Below are positions 8,858 to 17,708 of a DNA stretch of 64,000 nt, one piece after another. Source of the DNA: Halobacillus amylolyticus (GTDB lineage: Bacteria; Bacillota; Bacilli; Bacillales; Halobacillaceae); the NCBI RefSeq assembly GCF_022921115.1, contig NZ_CP095075.1:2272001-2336000 (forward strand), in the 5' to 3' direction. Each line of letters opens with the position of its first letter. Position 1 is the stretch's first letter. The notes under the pieces were generated by a model. The model was given only the letters and a program-made list of their open reading frames with translations, was not told the DNA's origin and ran no database searches. Both the position numbers and the translations under genes were made by a program.

Positions 8858-8906
8858 ATTGGGTTCCTCCCTTACTATATTTGTAATCGTTTTCATTATC
8901 ATAGCA

Positions 8907-8920
8907 AGAGAACGCTTTCA
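8907..8920 (-). promoter_or_regulatory. cre site (CcpA operator) before the CstA-type gene
   Basis: The minus strand reads TGAAAGCGTTCTCT, matching 13 of 14 positions of the CcpA consensus TGWAANCGNTNWCA (only the last base differs). It lies 50 bp before the GTG start, where it could overlap the promoter or the early transcript. Confidence 0.7.
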
Positions 8921-8969
8921 TAAGATGAATTTATGTTCAACATGTCGAAAATGAGTGTTAACATGTAAA

Positions 8970-8997
8970 AAAACCAGTCCAACGCACGACCGGTTTT
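8970..8997 (-). terminator. Intrinsic terminator of the LytS/LytT-like operon
   Basis: On the minus strand AAAACCGGTC...GACTGGTTTT forms a 10-bp stem (one G-T/mismatch) followed by TTTACATG. It overlaps the response-regulator stop codon at 8996-8998. Confidence 0.8.
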
Positions 8998-9721
8998 ATA
9001 ACTCTAGTTGGTTCCTTAAGTTTTTTACATAGTTGCGGCTGACGGATAGCTTTTCCTTATGCCCTCTCAACTCAAGCTGATAGGCACCGTTGAACCATGG
9101 GATAAGTCGCTCAATGTAATCAAGATTAACGAGATAACTTTTATGAATTCGGAAAAATGAAAAAGGCGTAAGACGTGCCTCTACCTCTTTAAGCGGCCAA
9201 TTCACTTCGTAGCTTCTGCTCTTCCCAACGACCTTCGTCACCCTTCCTTCCCTGTAAACATATAAAATGTCGTTAGGATCAAGATAACGGATATCGCCGT
9301 CTTCTTCTATTGCCAGCTTTGTCGGCGTCCAGGTCTTTCTTTGATACCCCTGGTCCATCAACTTCTTCTCCAGTCTCTCGATTGTGTGTGACAACTGCTC
9401 TTCATCAAAAGGCTTTAATAAATAATCAACCGCATTATGACGAAACGCCTCAACAGCGAAGTCAGAATAAGCGGTTGCAAATACAATTTCAGGTACCTTC
9501 TTTAACTCCTGAACAGACTTAGCTACTTCCATCCCATCCATTTTCGGCATCTCAACATCAAGAAATAACACATCAGGCTGCAGTTGAATCGTCTTCATTA
9601 TTGCAACCTCACCAGAATCAGCTTCCCCTACAACCTCAACAGAAGGGTAATGTTCTATTAAAAAGATAAGCTCCTCACGGCTGAAACGTTCATCATCAAC
9701 AACTATGGCACGAATACTCAT
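8996..9721 (-). CDS. LytTR-family response regulator
   Basis: The 241-residue regulator has a receiver domain (1-120) with acidic pocket D9/D10, phospho-acceptor D55 in LFLDVEMPKMDG and K107-type LLKPF. A C-terminal LytTR DNA-binding domain (about 140-240) follows. LytTR proteins bind tandem repeats upstream of target promoters. Its ATG overlaps the sensor-kinase stop (ATGA), so the two are translationally coupled. The adjacent CstA-type gene is the obvious target, by analogy with E. coli BtsSR-BtsT, where a pyruvate sensor pair controls a CstA-family pyruvate transporter. The link is inferred from position. Confidence 0.9.
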   Translation of the reverse strand: MSIRAIVVDDERFSREELIFLIEHYPSVEVVGEADSGEVAIMKTIQLQPDVLFLDVEMPKMDGMEVAKSVQELKKVPEIVFATAYSDFAVEAFRHNAVDYLLKPFDEEQLSHTIERLEKKLMDQGYQRKTWTPTKLAIEEDGDIRYLDPNDILYVYREGRVTKVVGKSRSYEVNWPLKEVEARLTPFSFFRIHKSYLVNLDYIERLIPWFNGAYQLELRGHKEKLSVSRNYVKNLRNQLEL

Positions 9722-11463
9722 GCAGAAACCTCCTCTCTTTTTTCATATAGAATAAAAGAAATTTCGGTTCCCTTTCCTGGTTCACTTGTAATGTGTAATG
9801 TCGAACGCTCCCCGTGCATATGCGCAAGACGCTTATTCACATTAAACAAACCGAGACCTGTCCCTTTTTCGGACTCTACCTCTTGATTTCCCAGTGTCTT
9901 CAATCGTGCTTGATCAATTCCGGTTCCGTTATCCATAATGGAAATCTTCACACCTTCTTCTACACTTTTAATGCGTATATGAATTTCACAATCTTCTTCC
10001 TGGTCCTTTATCCCATGCTTAATACAATTTTCCACTAAAGGCTGAAGTGTTAGCGGTGCAATTTTCATATCCAGCGCACGATCATCCACATCATATTTTA
10101 CGTGAAGCCTATCGACAAACCGTGTCTCTTCAATGGTTAGATAGGACTTTACATGCTGGAGTTCTTCTTTAAGTGATGTCCACGTCTTCGTAGTTGCTCC
10201 AAGGTTTTGCCGAAAGAACTTGGACAAGGCAATCAGCAATGACCTTGCGCGATCAGGCTCCGTCCGCGTTAACGAAACAATTACATTTAATGAATTAAAG
10301 AGAAAATGCGGATTTACTTGAGCTTGGAGCGCTTTCACTTCAGCCTCTCGGGCCAATTCCTGTGCTTTCTCAGCTTCTGCAATTTCGAGCTGCTGACCAA
10401 GCAAGGCACTCAAGCCCTGTATCAATTCAAGCAGTACGTTCGATACGTCCTTCTCAGACCGCACATAAAACTTCAGCGTCCCGACGACCTCCCTCCTCCG
10501 TTTAAGCGGTGCAATCACAGCCGCTCCTAGCGGACAGTTTGGTTCACTACAATTGATATCTTCATAACGTGCTACAATGAGCTCGCCTGTATGAATCACA
10601 TTTTTTGTCGCACGTGTCTGTATTACCTCACCTGCCTTGTGATGGTCATCTGCCTCTCCGACATGGGCAAGGATTTTCTCTTGATCCGTCATTGAAATCG
10701 CGCGGACACCTACCTCATCATAAATGATCTGACAGGCTTTTTGAGCGGAGTCCATCGTCAGACCTTTACGCAAATAGGAAACAGTGGATTCTGCCAGCCT
10801 GAGCGCTTTTTGCGCCTGAATCGCCCCCGCCTTTTCCTCCTCATTCAACACATTCCGAATAATAAGCAAGAACAAAGCTGATCCAACTCCATTCGCCATA
10901 ATCATTGGCAAGCCAATCTCCTGAACAAGATCCCAGGCACGAGCAAATGGATTTGATAACATCAGAATAACCCCCATTTGGACCGTCTCAGCAAGTGCTC
11001 CAACCATTAGAGCCGTCTTCAATTTAAGGGGCTGATCTTTTTTATGAAAAAGACCGGCAATTAGACCTGCTATCACCGCTGAGATTCCACAGGCTATGCC
11101 GGTAAACCCGCCAAGAGAAATACGATGCACTCCGGCAATTAGACCCGCCCCCACGCCAATACGGTACCCGCCAAACAAACCGGCAGCAACCACCCCGATC
11201 ACACGTGAGTTGGCAAGTGCCTCTGACTCACCGAGATTAATTGCCCAGCTGCTGTACTCAAACGAACTGATATCATAAGTAATTCCCGTATATGTTCCAA
11301 TAATCCCAAACAAACCGAAGAACACAATCGCCATATATTGCTGAGGGCGATCAAGTGTTTTCTGATCGATGAGCTCACGAAAAAATCGAAATCGAGTAAC
11401 GATAAAGGCCACTGTCACAATAATCCCCAAACGTTCAAGCATTGGCAAAAGCAGCTCAAACAT
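9718..11463 (-). CDS. LytS/BtsS-type sensor histidine kinase
   Basis: The 581-residue kinase has an N-terminal 5TMR-LYT sensor of about six membrane helices (about 1-205). A GAF domain (about 230-350) with a CSEPNC cysteine pair near 305-310 follows. A His_kinase/HATPase_c module carries H386 in NPHFLFNSLN and ends in the ATP-binding G-boxes (DNGTGID, GTGLGLFN). This is the LytS/BtsS architecture. The long upstream frame to 11544 has no ribosome site. The ATG at 11463 has AAAGGAGA about 14 bases upstream, a slightly long spacing, so the start is reasonable but not certain. It is cotranscribed with the LytTR regulator. Confidence 0.9.
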   Translation of the reverse strand: MFELLLPMLERLGIIVTVAFIVTRFRFFRELIDQKTLDRPQQYMAIVFFGLFGIIGTYTGITYDISSFEYSSWAINLGESEALANSRVIGVVAAGLFGGYRIGVGAGLIAGVHRISLGGFTGIACGISAVIAGLIAGLFHKKDQPLKLKTALMVGALAETVQMGVILMLSNPFARAWDLVQEIGLPMIMANGVGSALFLLIIRNVLNEEEKAGAIQAQKALRLAESTVSYLRKGLTMDSAQKACQIIYDEVGVRAISMTDQEKILAHVGEADDHHKAGEVIQTRATKNVIHTGELIVARYEDINCSEPNCPLGAAVIAPLKRRREVVGTLKFYVRSEKDVSNVLLELIQGLSALLGQQLEIAEAEKAQELAREAEVKALQAQVNPHFLFNSLNVIVSLTRTEPDRARSLLIALSKFFRQNLGATTKTWTSLKEELQHVKSYLTIEETRFVDRLHVKYDVDDRALDMKIAPLTLQPLVENCIKHGIKDQEEDCEIHIRIKSVEEGVKISIMDNGTGIDQARLKTLGNQEVESEKGTGLGLFNVNKRLAHMHGERSTLHITSEPGKGTEISFILYEKREEVSA

Positions 11464-11583
11464 AGTCTCATCACTCTCTCCTTTTGAAAGTTCATGCTTA
11501 TATTTTAGCATGGCTATCATCTTTTCATACAAATAGAGAATCATCGGCCATTTTCTGGTAAACTAATGGAAAGAGGTGAAACG

Positions 11584-12366
11584 ATGACAACTAATTTAGC
11601 AATTATCCAAATGGACATCGCTTATGGGGATCCTGCCGTAAATCGCAGGCAAGCACGTACACACATTAAGGAAGCTGTCGCAAAAGGTGGTGAAGTCATT
11701 CTTCTTCCAGAGATGTGGACAACAGGCTATGATTTAAGCCGTTTTGATGAAATCGCAGAAACACTCGATGGACCTACACATCAACTGCTAGCCGAATTAG
11801 CCGAGAATCATCAGGTTACGATTGCAAGCTCCATCGCCGAGAGAGAAGGGGAGGATTTTTACAATACCTTTGTCGTCTATGACAAGAATGGTGAGTGTTG
11901 TATGAAGTATCGAAAAGCTCATCTGTTCAGATTAATGGATGAAGAGAAATATTTAAAATCCGGAGATCAACAAGGGAATTTTCAGTTGGGCGAAACACCT
12001 GTGGCAGGAGTGATCTGCTACGACATCCGTTTCCCTGAATGGATCCGTACCCACATGCTTGAAGGAGCTCGCGGGCTGTTCGTCGTCGCCGAATGGCCGA
12101 AATCACGTGTTGCGCATTGGCGCAATCTATTAATCAGCCGCGCCATTGAAAACCAGTGCTTCGTCATTGCCTGTAACCGTGTTGGAGCAGATCCCAACAA
12201 TGAATTCGGTGGCCATTCGATCGTAGTAGATCCATGGGGTACAGTTGTCGGTGAAGCGGGTGAAAATGAAGAAATTCTAATGGTTGAGGTTGACTTTTCA
12301 AGAGTAGAGGCGATCCGTGAACAAATTCCTATTTTTCAAGATCGGCGACCAGACCTGTATAAGTGA
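11584..12366 (+). CDS. Carbon-nitrogen hydrolase, omega-amidase-like (MtnU/YkrU-like)
   Basis: The 260-residue nitrilase-superfamily enzyme shows the catalytic triad E43 (LLPEMW), K111 (KYRKAHLF) and C145 (VICYDIRFP). Its length and sequence style match MtnU/YkrU, an omega-amidase linked to methionine salvage. There it hydrolyses 2-oxoglutaramate-type amides made by a glutamine transaminase. A MtnE-like aminotransferase is encoded at 16491 on the same strand but not in the same operon. AGAGGTG lies before the ATG at 11584. It is transcribed divergently from the sensor kinase and is followed by a bidirectional terminator. Confidence 0.85.
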   Translation: MTTNLAIIQMDIAYGDPAVNRRQARTHIKEAVAKGGEVILLPEMWTTGYDLSRFDEIAETLDGPTHQLLAELAENHQVTIASSIAEREGEDFYNTFVVYDKNGECCMKYRKAHLFRLMDEEKYLKSGDQQGNFQLGETPVAGVICYDIRFPEWIRTHMLEGARGLFVVAEWPKSRVAHWRNLLISRAIENQCFVIACNRVGADPNNEFGGHSIVVDPWGTVVGEAGENEEILMVEVDFSRVEAIREQIPIFQDRRPDLYK

Positions 12367-12445
12367 TTCGCGGCTATTCACCCAAAAAACGCGGCTATAC
12401 TGGGATTTTAACGGCCAATTTAAAAGTTCCGCGGCGAAAGTGGAA

Positions 12446-12468
12446 AAAGCCCGCGGTTTGCGGGCTTT
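12446..12468. terminator. Bidirectional terminator
   Basis: The perfect stem AAAGCCCGC/GCGGGCTTT has a 5-nt loop. It is followed by TTCCTTATTTTT on the plus side and TTTTTCC on the minus side, between converging genes. Confidence 0.9.
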
Positions 12469-12470
12469 CC

Positions 12471-13202
12471 TTATTTTTGGCAAGCAAAGACAAGAAACAA
12501 TGGAATACGCTTCCGTCTCTTATACTCTTCCTCCTTACTAAAGTTCTCTTTCCTTGGCCCACATTCGCTTACATCCTGAATCATAAACCCTGCAGCTTTT
12601 ATTAACCTGAAGTATTCTTCAAATGTCCGGTGATACTTCACTACCTTTTCATTGATCCACGGTTCCACACGTTTTCCGCAGTCAAAATAATCATCGACGA
12701 TCCAATCCGTCTTTCGTGCTGTTTGCTCAGCACTCGCTTGAGAAGAAGTTAATAGTGGATGCTGGACGCTGAAAAGAAATCGGCCTTTTTCATGAAGAGC
12801 ATGATGGATTTGCTCAAGAATGCGTTCGAGTCTTTTTATGTAATGGAATGAGACTCTTGATACAATTACATCATAATGATCAAGAGGATACTCCCATTGC
12901 TCCATAGAAGAATGAAATACTTTCCCTCTTGTTCCAGCGAGGTTCAAAATAGCCTGCTCTGCCATTTTACGAGACCCCTCCACCCCTTCATATGATAAAC
13001 ATCCCTGCCTAAGCAGCTCTACACCGAATTGGGCATCACCACATCCGAGGTCAAGAATCCTTTTCTGACTAACATCGCCGAGTAACTCCATAAAAGCTGG
13101 GTATTCCATCGTATTATTAGGACTCTCTTCACGGTTTCTTCTTGCTAAAAAATTACTGAAAAACTGCTCATTGTCGTATACTGACGAACCTTTATACTCC
13201 AT
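12471..13202 (-). CDS. Class I SAM-dependent methyltransferase
   Basis: The 243-residue protein has SAM motif I ILDLGCGDAQFG (about 49-60), an acidic GVEGS after strand 2 and motif-IV-like YDVIVSRVSFHYI. These place it in the Rossmann methyltransferase class with a Methyltransf_11/25-like core. The acceptor cannot be inferred. AAAGGAGG is seven bases before the ATG. It lies 82 bp downstream of the nitric oxide synthase gene on the same strand with no obvious terminator between them, so cotranscription is possible. Confidence 0.85.
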   Translation of the reverse strand: MEYKGSSVYDNEQFFSNFLARRNREESPNNTMEYPAFMELLGDVSQKRILDLGCGDAQFGVELLRQGCLSYEGVEGSRKMAEQAILNLAGTRGKVFHSSMEQWEYPLDHYDVIVSRVSFHYIKRLERILEQIHHALHEKGRFLFSVQHPLLTSSQASAEQTARKTDWIVDDYFDCGKRVEPWINEKVVKYHRTFEEYFRLIKAAGFMIQDVSECGPRKENFSKEEEYKRRKRIPLFLVFACQK

Positions 13203-13284
13203 AGGAGGCCTCCTTTAACGGATAAAAAATTGAATTTCGCAGTTATATCCTGAAAGTCGCGAATACCGCATTCTCTCCCTCTCT

Positions 13285-14364
13285 TCAAAACGCTTTATCT
13301 TGATAGAAGTAATTCGGTGTATCCATTCGATCCTCAAATGACTGGTGAAAGATGTCCGTTGACGCTGGTGACATCGGAGGGACAAGCCATTTCCAATCAC
13401 CTGTCGCTTCACGGCCGCATTTCGCTTCTTTATTTTGAAAAAGTTGGAACTGTTGGGCAGCTGTGTGATGATCGACGATGCTTACTTTATCTGTTTTATA
13501 TGAATAAAGTACGGCCTGATTCAGTTCTACAAGGGCACGGTCTTTCCAAAGGGAGGCATGACGTCTGATATCCAACCCCATTCCTTCTCCAACTGGTGGC
13601 AATAGGTTGTAACGAGAGTCGTCAGCTAGATTTCTTGCCCCAATTTCAGTTCCCATATACCATCCGTTAAAAGGAGCCGCGGTATATTCCAGACCGCCAA
13701 TTTCAAGACACATATCCGAAATAAACGGAACGGCATACCATTTTAGCCCAAGGTATTCGAACCACTCATACTCAGGATGACGAAGCGGGACTTCGAGCAC
13801 CTTTTCTTTCGGTATAGTAAACCATTTAGGTGGATCGTTATTGATTTGTATAACGAGCGGAAGAACATCGAAGCTCCCACCCTTGCCCTGCCAGCCTAAC
13901 TCTTGGCACTTTTTTGTAAATTCAACTGAGGCCGGATCACCTATAATCTGATTTCCCTCTTCATACCCAGCATATCGAACAAGTTGATGATTCCAAATGC
14001 GGATTTCCTCGTCTTGCCGCTTCGGTTTAAATATCGATATAGTCGAACGGATTTTACCTCTATTTGTAGCGTAGTCCATATGAGCAAAGAGGGCATCACG
14101 TATCTCCTCTTCCTCCCCAACTTCACGCTGGTCAAAAACTTTTAAACCATCCCAAAACAAACGTCCAATGCAGCGATTGCTGTTTCTCCAGGCCACTTTA
14201 GCGCCATACTCAAGTTCTTCATATGTATGATGATAGGTTCCTGTAAGATCTATGGCCTCTTTCACTTCTCTTAATCTTTCGTCGATATGTTCATTCATTT
14301 TGCCAAGTTCTTTATGACACTGGCAAATAAATGTTTCAGCCTCCTGCCATAAACTAGTACTCAA
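13285..14364 (-). CDS. nos: Bacterial nitric oxide synthase, oxygenase domain only
   Basis: This 359-residue bNOS matches the usual bacterial length. C65 in WRNSNRCIGR is the proximal heme thiolate, and E240 in GWYMGTEIGARNL binds the substrate guanidinium. A C-terminal W/F-rich pterin-side segment (GDWKWLVPP) is present. It oxidises L-arginine to citrulline and NO, using unrelated cellular flavodoxin reductases because no reductase domain is fused. In Bacillus, NO protects against oxidative stress. The start is TTG at 14364, with AGGAGG nine bases upstream. No flavodoxin or reductase gene adjoins. Confidence 0.95.
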   Translation of the reverse strand: MSTSLWQEAETFICQCHKELGKMNEHIDERLREVKEAIDLTGTYHHTYEELEYGAKVAWRNSNRCIGRLFWDGLKVFDQREVGEEEEIRDALFAHMDYATNRGKIRSTISIFKPKRQDEEIRIWNHQLVRYAGYEEGNQIIGDPASVEFTKKCQELGWQGKGGSFDVLPLVIQINNDPPKWFTIPKEKVLEVPLRHPEYEWFEYLGLKWYAVPFISDMCLEIGGLEYTAAPFNGWYMGTEIGARNLADDSRYNLLPPVGEGMGLDIRRHASLWKDRALVELNQAVLYSYKTDKVSIVDHHTAAQQFQLFQNKEAKCGREATGDWKWLVPPMSPASTDIFHQSFEDRMDTPNYFYQDKAF

Positions 14365-14523
14365 AACGGATTGCCTCCTGTGCTTTGTGATTTCATTTAT
14401 TTTACCACATCTAATATACCTTTATGGGTATACAGGGTTTTTTAGCAAAAAAAGCACCCACATCAGTGGAGTACGCTGAAAGAGAGACTGACGTTTGTTA
14501 ATTTTTATAAGGAATGGTGGGGT

Positions 14524-14812
14524 CCGTTATAAAAAGAGAAAGGTGGCTGGGGAAAGACGAGACTCCTGCGGAAAAACTGGCGCGTCGAGACCCCGCAACG
14601 AAGCGAGGAGGCTTGGGAACAAGGAAGTTCGATTAAGAACGATGACAGAAGAAGTTCGGCTAAATCGAAACGTCCTGTTTCAACGCCGAACTACCCCACG
14701 TCGTGTGGGGTATGTACCAACATCGAACGACCTCACATCGTGTGAGGCCGCGGAAAGAGCGAGTCGTTCCCTGACCCCTGGCTCCGTTTCTAACCTTTAT
14801 TCCAGATAACGG
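14524..14812. repeat. Large multi-hairpin repeat element (possible ncRNA or MITE-like)
   Basis: The 649 bp between genes at 14365-15013 holds this 289-bp structure. Outer inverted repeats CCGTTAT/ATAACGG (14524-14530, 14806-14812) continue inward as long imperfect arms. Inside are GTTCGAT/ATCGAAC (14627-14633, 14722-14728), GTTCGGC/GCCGAAC (14654-14660, 14685-14691), the perfect 8-bp hairpin TACCCCAC/GTGGGGTA (14692-14712) and CCTCACA/TGTGAGG (14731-14747). The blocks GACTCCTGCGG and GCGAGGAGGCTTGG resemble a GC-rich repeat common in Bacillaceae intergenic DNA (from memory). A 104-codon frame through it has no protein-like features. Confidence 0.65.
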
Positions 14813-15013
14813 CTCTTTAATTCAATAACTACATTCCTATTATTCCTGCGATCATCTATTACATTATATAGTGAGTTTCCTTAATGGAGTGGGTCATCTT
14901 CTTTTTTTACTATACACAGACTTTTTAGTGGCCTCCATCAGTGGATGCTTCTTACTTATTCAAAAAACAAATCAAAGATATTGCTGCCTTTTGATGCGTA
15001 CCACCCAAAGGTA

Positions 15014-16348
15014 TCACTTTGCCCGACGAGCCACTTGCTGAATCGGATCCCATACACTGTTATAAGGGGGTGAATACGCGAGGTCAAGATCGATGAGCTC
15101 ATCAATGGTCATATGTTGATAAATGGCTGTTGCTAGTACATCAATCCGTTTATCTACACCCTGGTGTCCGATGATCTGGCCGCCTAGCAACTTCCGTGAC
15201 TGCTCATCGTAAATTAATTTCAGGGTCATCGGGTTGTCTTTTGAGTAATATCCGGCCTCATGTGTCGATTCAATCGAAACGGTCTGATAAGAAAAATGCT
15301 CTTCCTCTGCCTCTCGTGATGACAAACCCGTCCGAGCAAGTGTCAGATCAAAGAATTTCAGAATCGATGTACCTACAATCCCATGATAAACTCGCCGTTT
15401 ATCAATCATATTTAATCCCGCAACTCTCCCTTGTTTATTTGCATGAGTCCCAAGCGGCACATAGTCCGGACGCTGCTTCACACGATGGAACTGTGTAGCA
15501 CAGTCCCCGGCTGCGTAGATATCCATAATGCTCGTTTCCATAAATGCATTGACTTCAATCGCCTGATTATAACTCGTGTAAATTCCCGTTTCGTTTAGAA
15601 ATGATGTATTCGGCGCTACCCCTACAGCAGCTAAGACTAAGTCCGTTTCATATTCTCCCTTGTCCGTGATAACACTTGATACCTTATTGTCTTCCCCGGA
15701 AAACCCTTCAACCGATTCACTAAGCAAAATCTCCACCCCTTGCTTTTCCGCTTCTTCATGTATTAATTCACTCATATCTTCGTCAAAAATCTTTCCTAAA
15801 CGGTCCCCGCGATCAATCATCCGTATCTTTTTTCCAATGGCAGCTAAATTTTCGGCCATTTCAAGGCCAATATAGCCACCGCCGATGATGGCAACTTGAT
15901 CCACATCGTCCTGCAAATCATCCATGATTGCCTTTGCGTCGGGAATCGTTTTTAACGGGTGAACTCCTGAAAGGTTCTTTCCTTCCCATGGCGGCAGCAC
16001 CGGATCTGCTCCCGTAGCAATTAGTAAACGATCATACGACTCCTCAAACTTCTTACCACTGCTATGATCGATCCCATAAACAATTTTGTGCTCACAATCC
16101 ACCTCCATAACTTCATGCAACAATCGAGCGTCAATCCCGTACTTTTCACGAAACGTCTCAGGCTTTCTTGCAATTAAATCATCAAACGAATCGACATCCC
16201 CGGAAAACACATACGGCAATCCACACTGACCGTATGAATAAACCTTTCCGCGTTCAAGAGTGACAATTTCATTATCCTCACTATTTCGAACAATTTGCAT
16301 AGCAGCACTCATACCGGCAGCATCACCGCCAATAATGACAAATTTCAT
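15014..16348 (-). CDS. CoA-disulfide reductase-type FAD/NAD(P) oxidoreductase
   Basis: The 444-residue flavoprotein has an N-terminal FAD-binding GGDAAGMSAA (about 7-16) and the single active-site C42 in YSYGQCGLPYV, diagnostic of CoA-disulfide reductase/NADH peroxidase-type enzymes. A second Rossmann NAD(P) motif (IIGGGYIGLEMAE) and a C-terminal dimerisation domain follow. It probably keeps CoA reduced in a low-glutathione Firmicute. The ATG at 16348 is chosen because AAGGGCG precedes it and the family starts MKxVIIGG. It is monocistronic. Confidence 0.9.
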   Translation of the reverse strand: MKFVIIGGDAAGMSAAMQIVRNSEDNEIVTLERGKVYSYGQCGLPYVFSGDVDSFDDLIARKPETFREKYGIDARLLHEVMEVDCEHKIVYGIDHSSGKKFEESYDRLLIATGADPVLPPWEGKNLSGVHPLKTIPDAKAIMDDLQDDVDQVAIIGGGYIGLEMAENLAAIGKKIRMIDRGDRLGKIFDEDMSELIHEEAEKQGVEILLSESVEGFSGEDNKVSSVITDKGEYETDLVLAAVGVAPNTSFLNETGIYTSYNQAIEVNAFMETSIMDIYAAGDCATQFHRVKQRPDYVPLGTHANKQGRVAGLNMIDKRRVYHGIVGTSILKFFDLTLARTGLSSREAEEEHFSYQTVSIESTHEAGYYSKDNPMTLKLIYDEQSRKLLGGQIIGHQGVDKRIDVLATAIYQHMTIDELIDLDLAYSPPYNSVWDPIQQVARRAK

Positions 16349-16490
16349 TCTTACACGCCCTTTCATAGTTTCTATTGTTATTATACCCTTCTATAAGTCC
16401 AACAAATTCACGTTCACTTTACAAATCACCGCCCACGCGTTAATATGACTTATTAGACTTTTCTAAAATCTCTTGCAAAGGTGTGATCAT

Positions 16491-17669
16491 ATGAGGAACT
16501 TCCCTCAGTCTGAAACCCTCAAGCGGCTGCCAGATCAATTTTTTGCTAAACTTGTTAAAAAGTTGAATACATACCAAGAAAAAGGCTACGATGTGATTAA
16601 CCTTGGTCAAGGCAATCCTGATCAGCCCACACCAGATCACATCGTTCAATCGTTACAAAAAGCCGCTGAAAACCCTGTCTATCATAAGTATTCGCCATTC
16701 CAGGGATTCGATTATCTGAAGGAAGCAGTGGCTCAATTTTATAAACGAGAATATAACGTGACGCTTGACCCTTCATCTGAAGTGGCGATCATGTTCGGGA
16801 GCAAAGCCGGGCTTGTCGAGCTCAGTCAATGCTTCTTAAATCCAGGCGACATGGCTCTCGTTCCTGACCCGGGCTATCCTGATTACTGGTCAGGGTTGGC
16901 GATAGCGGATGCGGTGATGAAGTCCCTGCCACTTCTCCAAGAAAACGACTTTTTGCCGGATTATAATGGACTGGATAAAGAAACATTAGAAAAAGCCAAG
17001 TTAATGTTTTTGAATTACCCTAATAATCCAACAGGTGCTGTCGCCTCTGAAGAGTTTTTCAAAAAAACAATCGAGTTTGCTGACCAGAATGATATATGTG
17101 TCGTCCATGACTTTGCTTATGGGGCAATTGGATTCGATGATCATAAAAAGCCGCTCAGTTTTATGCAAGTACCAGGTGCTAAAGACATAGGTGTTGAAAT
17201 CTATACGATGTCAAAAACATACAATATGGCGGGATGGCGGGTCGCTTTTGCTGTTGGAAATCCGAGTGTGGTCGAAGCGATCGAGAAAATTCAAGATCAC
17301 TACTATGTGAGTTTGTTCGGGGCGATTCAGGAAGCCACGGCCACTGCCTTGCTTGATTCACAAGAGTCGGTTAAAGAATTACGTGAAACTTATGAATCGA
17401 GAAGAAACATCTTAATAGATGGGTTTAAAGAAATAGGCTGGGAACTCATGCCATGTAAAGGCTCTTTCTTCGTATGGCTGAAGGTGCCTGAAGGTTTTAC
17501 ATCTCAATCCTTTGCTGATGAGTTGCTCGAGCAAGTTGGGCTATTCGTTGCTCCTGGTATAGGCTTTGGTGCTTACGGAGAAGGATATGTCAGAATTGGT
17601 CTAAACAACTCTAAGGAAGATCTACACGAGTCCTTACAACGGTTTAAAAAATTCCATCAACAATACTAG
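16491..17669 (+). CDS. PLP-dependent class I aminotransferase (MtnE/YkrV-like)
   Basis: The 392-residue fold-type I transaminase has the internal-aldimine lysine K242 in TMSKTYNMAGWR. The NYPNNPTGA block and the N-terminal VINLGQGNPDQPTP segment are very like B. subtilis MtnE (YkrV), which makes methionine from its keto acid at the end of the methionine salvage pathway. AAAGGTG precedes the ATG at 16491. No S-box riboswitch is visible upstream, unlike several B. subtilis salvage operons. A related keto-acid specificity is therefore possible. Confidence 0.85.
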   Translation: MRNFPQSETLKRLPDQFFAKLVKKLNTYQEKGYDVINLGQGNPDQPTPDHIVQSLQKAAENPVYHKYSPFQGFDYLKEAVAQFYKREYNVTLDPSSEVAIMFGSKAGLVELSQCFLNPGDMALVPDPGYPDYWSGLAIADAVMKSLPLLQENDFLPDYNGLDKETLEKAKLMFLNYPNNPTGAVASEEFFKKTIEFADQNDICVVHDFAYGAIGFDDHKKPLSFMQVPGAKDIGVEIYTMSKTYNMAGWRVAFAVGNPSVVEAIEKIQDHYYVSLFGAIQEATATALLDSQESVKELRETYESRRNILIDGFKEIGWELMPCKGSFFVWLKVPEGFTSQSFADELLEQVGLFVAPGIGFGAYGEGYVRIGLNNSKEDLHESLQRFKKFHQQY

Positions 17670-17696
17670 AGTCAGAGCGATGATCGCTCTGACTCT
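17668..17696. terminator. Bidirectional terminator-like hairpin
   Basis: A perfect 13-bp stem (AGAGTCAGAGCGA and its complement) with a 3-nt loop overlaps the aminotransferase stop codon. It lies between converging genes. The flanking T-tracts are short. Confidence 0.7.
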
Positions 17697-17708
17697 ATTT
17701 ATCACTCA

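Noticed and set aside
12367..12445. Repeated CGCGGCTAT words after the omega-amidase gene
   Set aside because: Two short imperfect copies only, with no structure beyond the downstream terminator.
14495..14809. 104-codon plus-strand frame across the multi-hairpin element
   Set aside because: Arg/Ser-rich, no ribosome site, and fully explained by the inverted-repeat structure.
16349..16490. S-box (SAM) riboswitch before the MtnE-like gene
   Set aside because: The conserved S-box core (GAGGTGGAGGGACTGGCCC-type) is absent.
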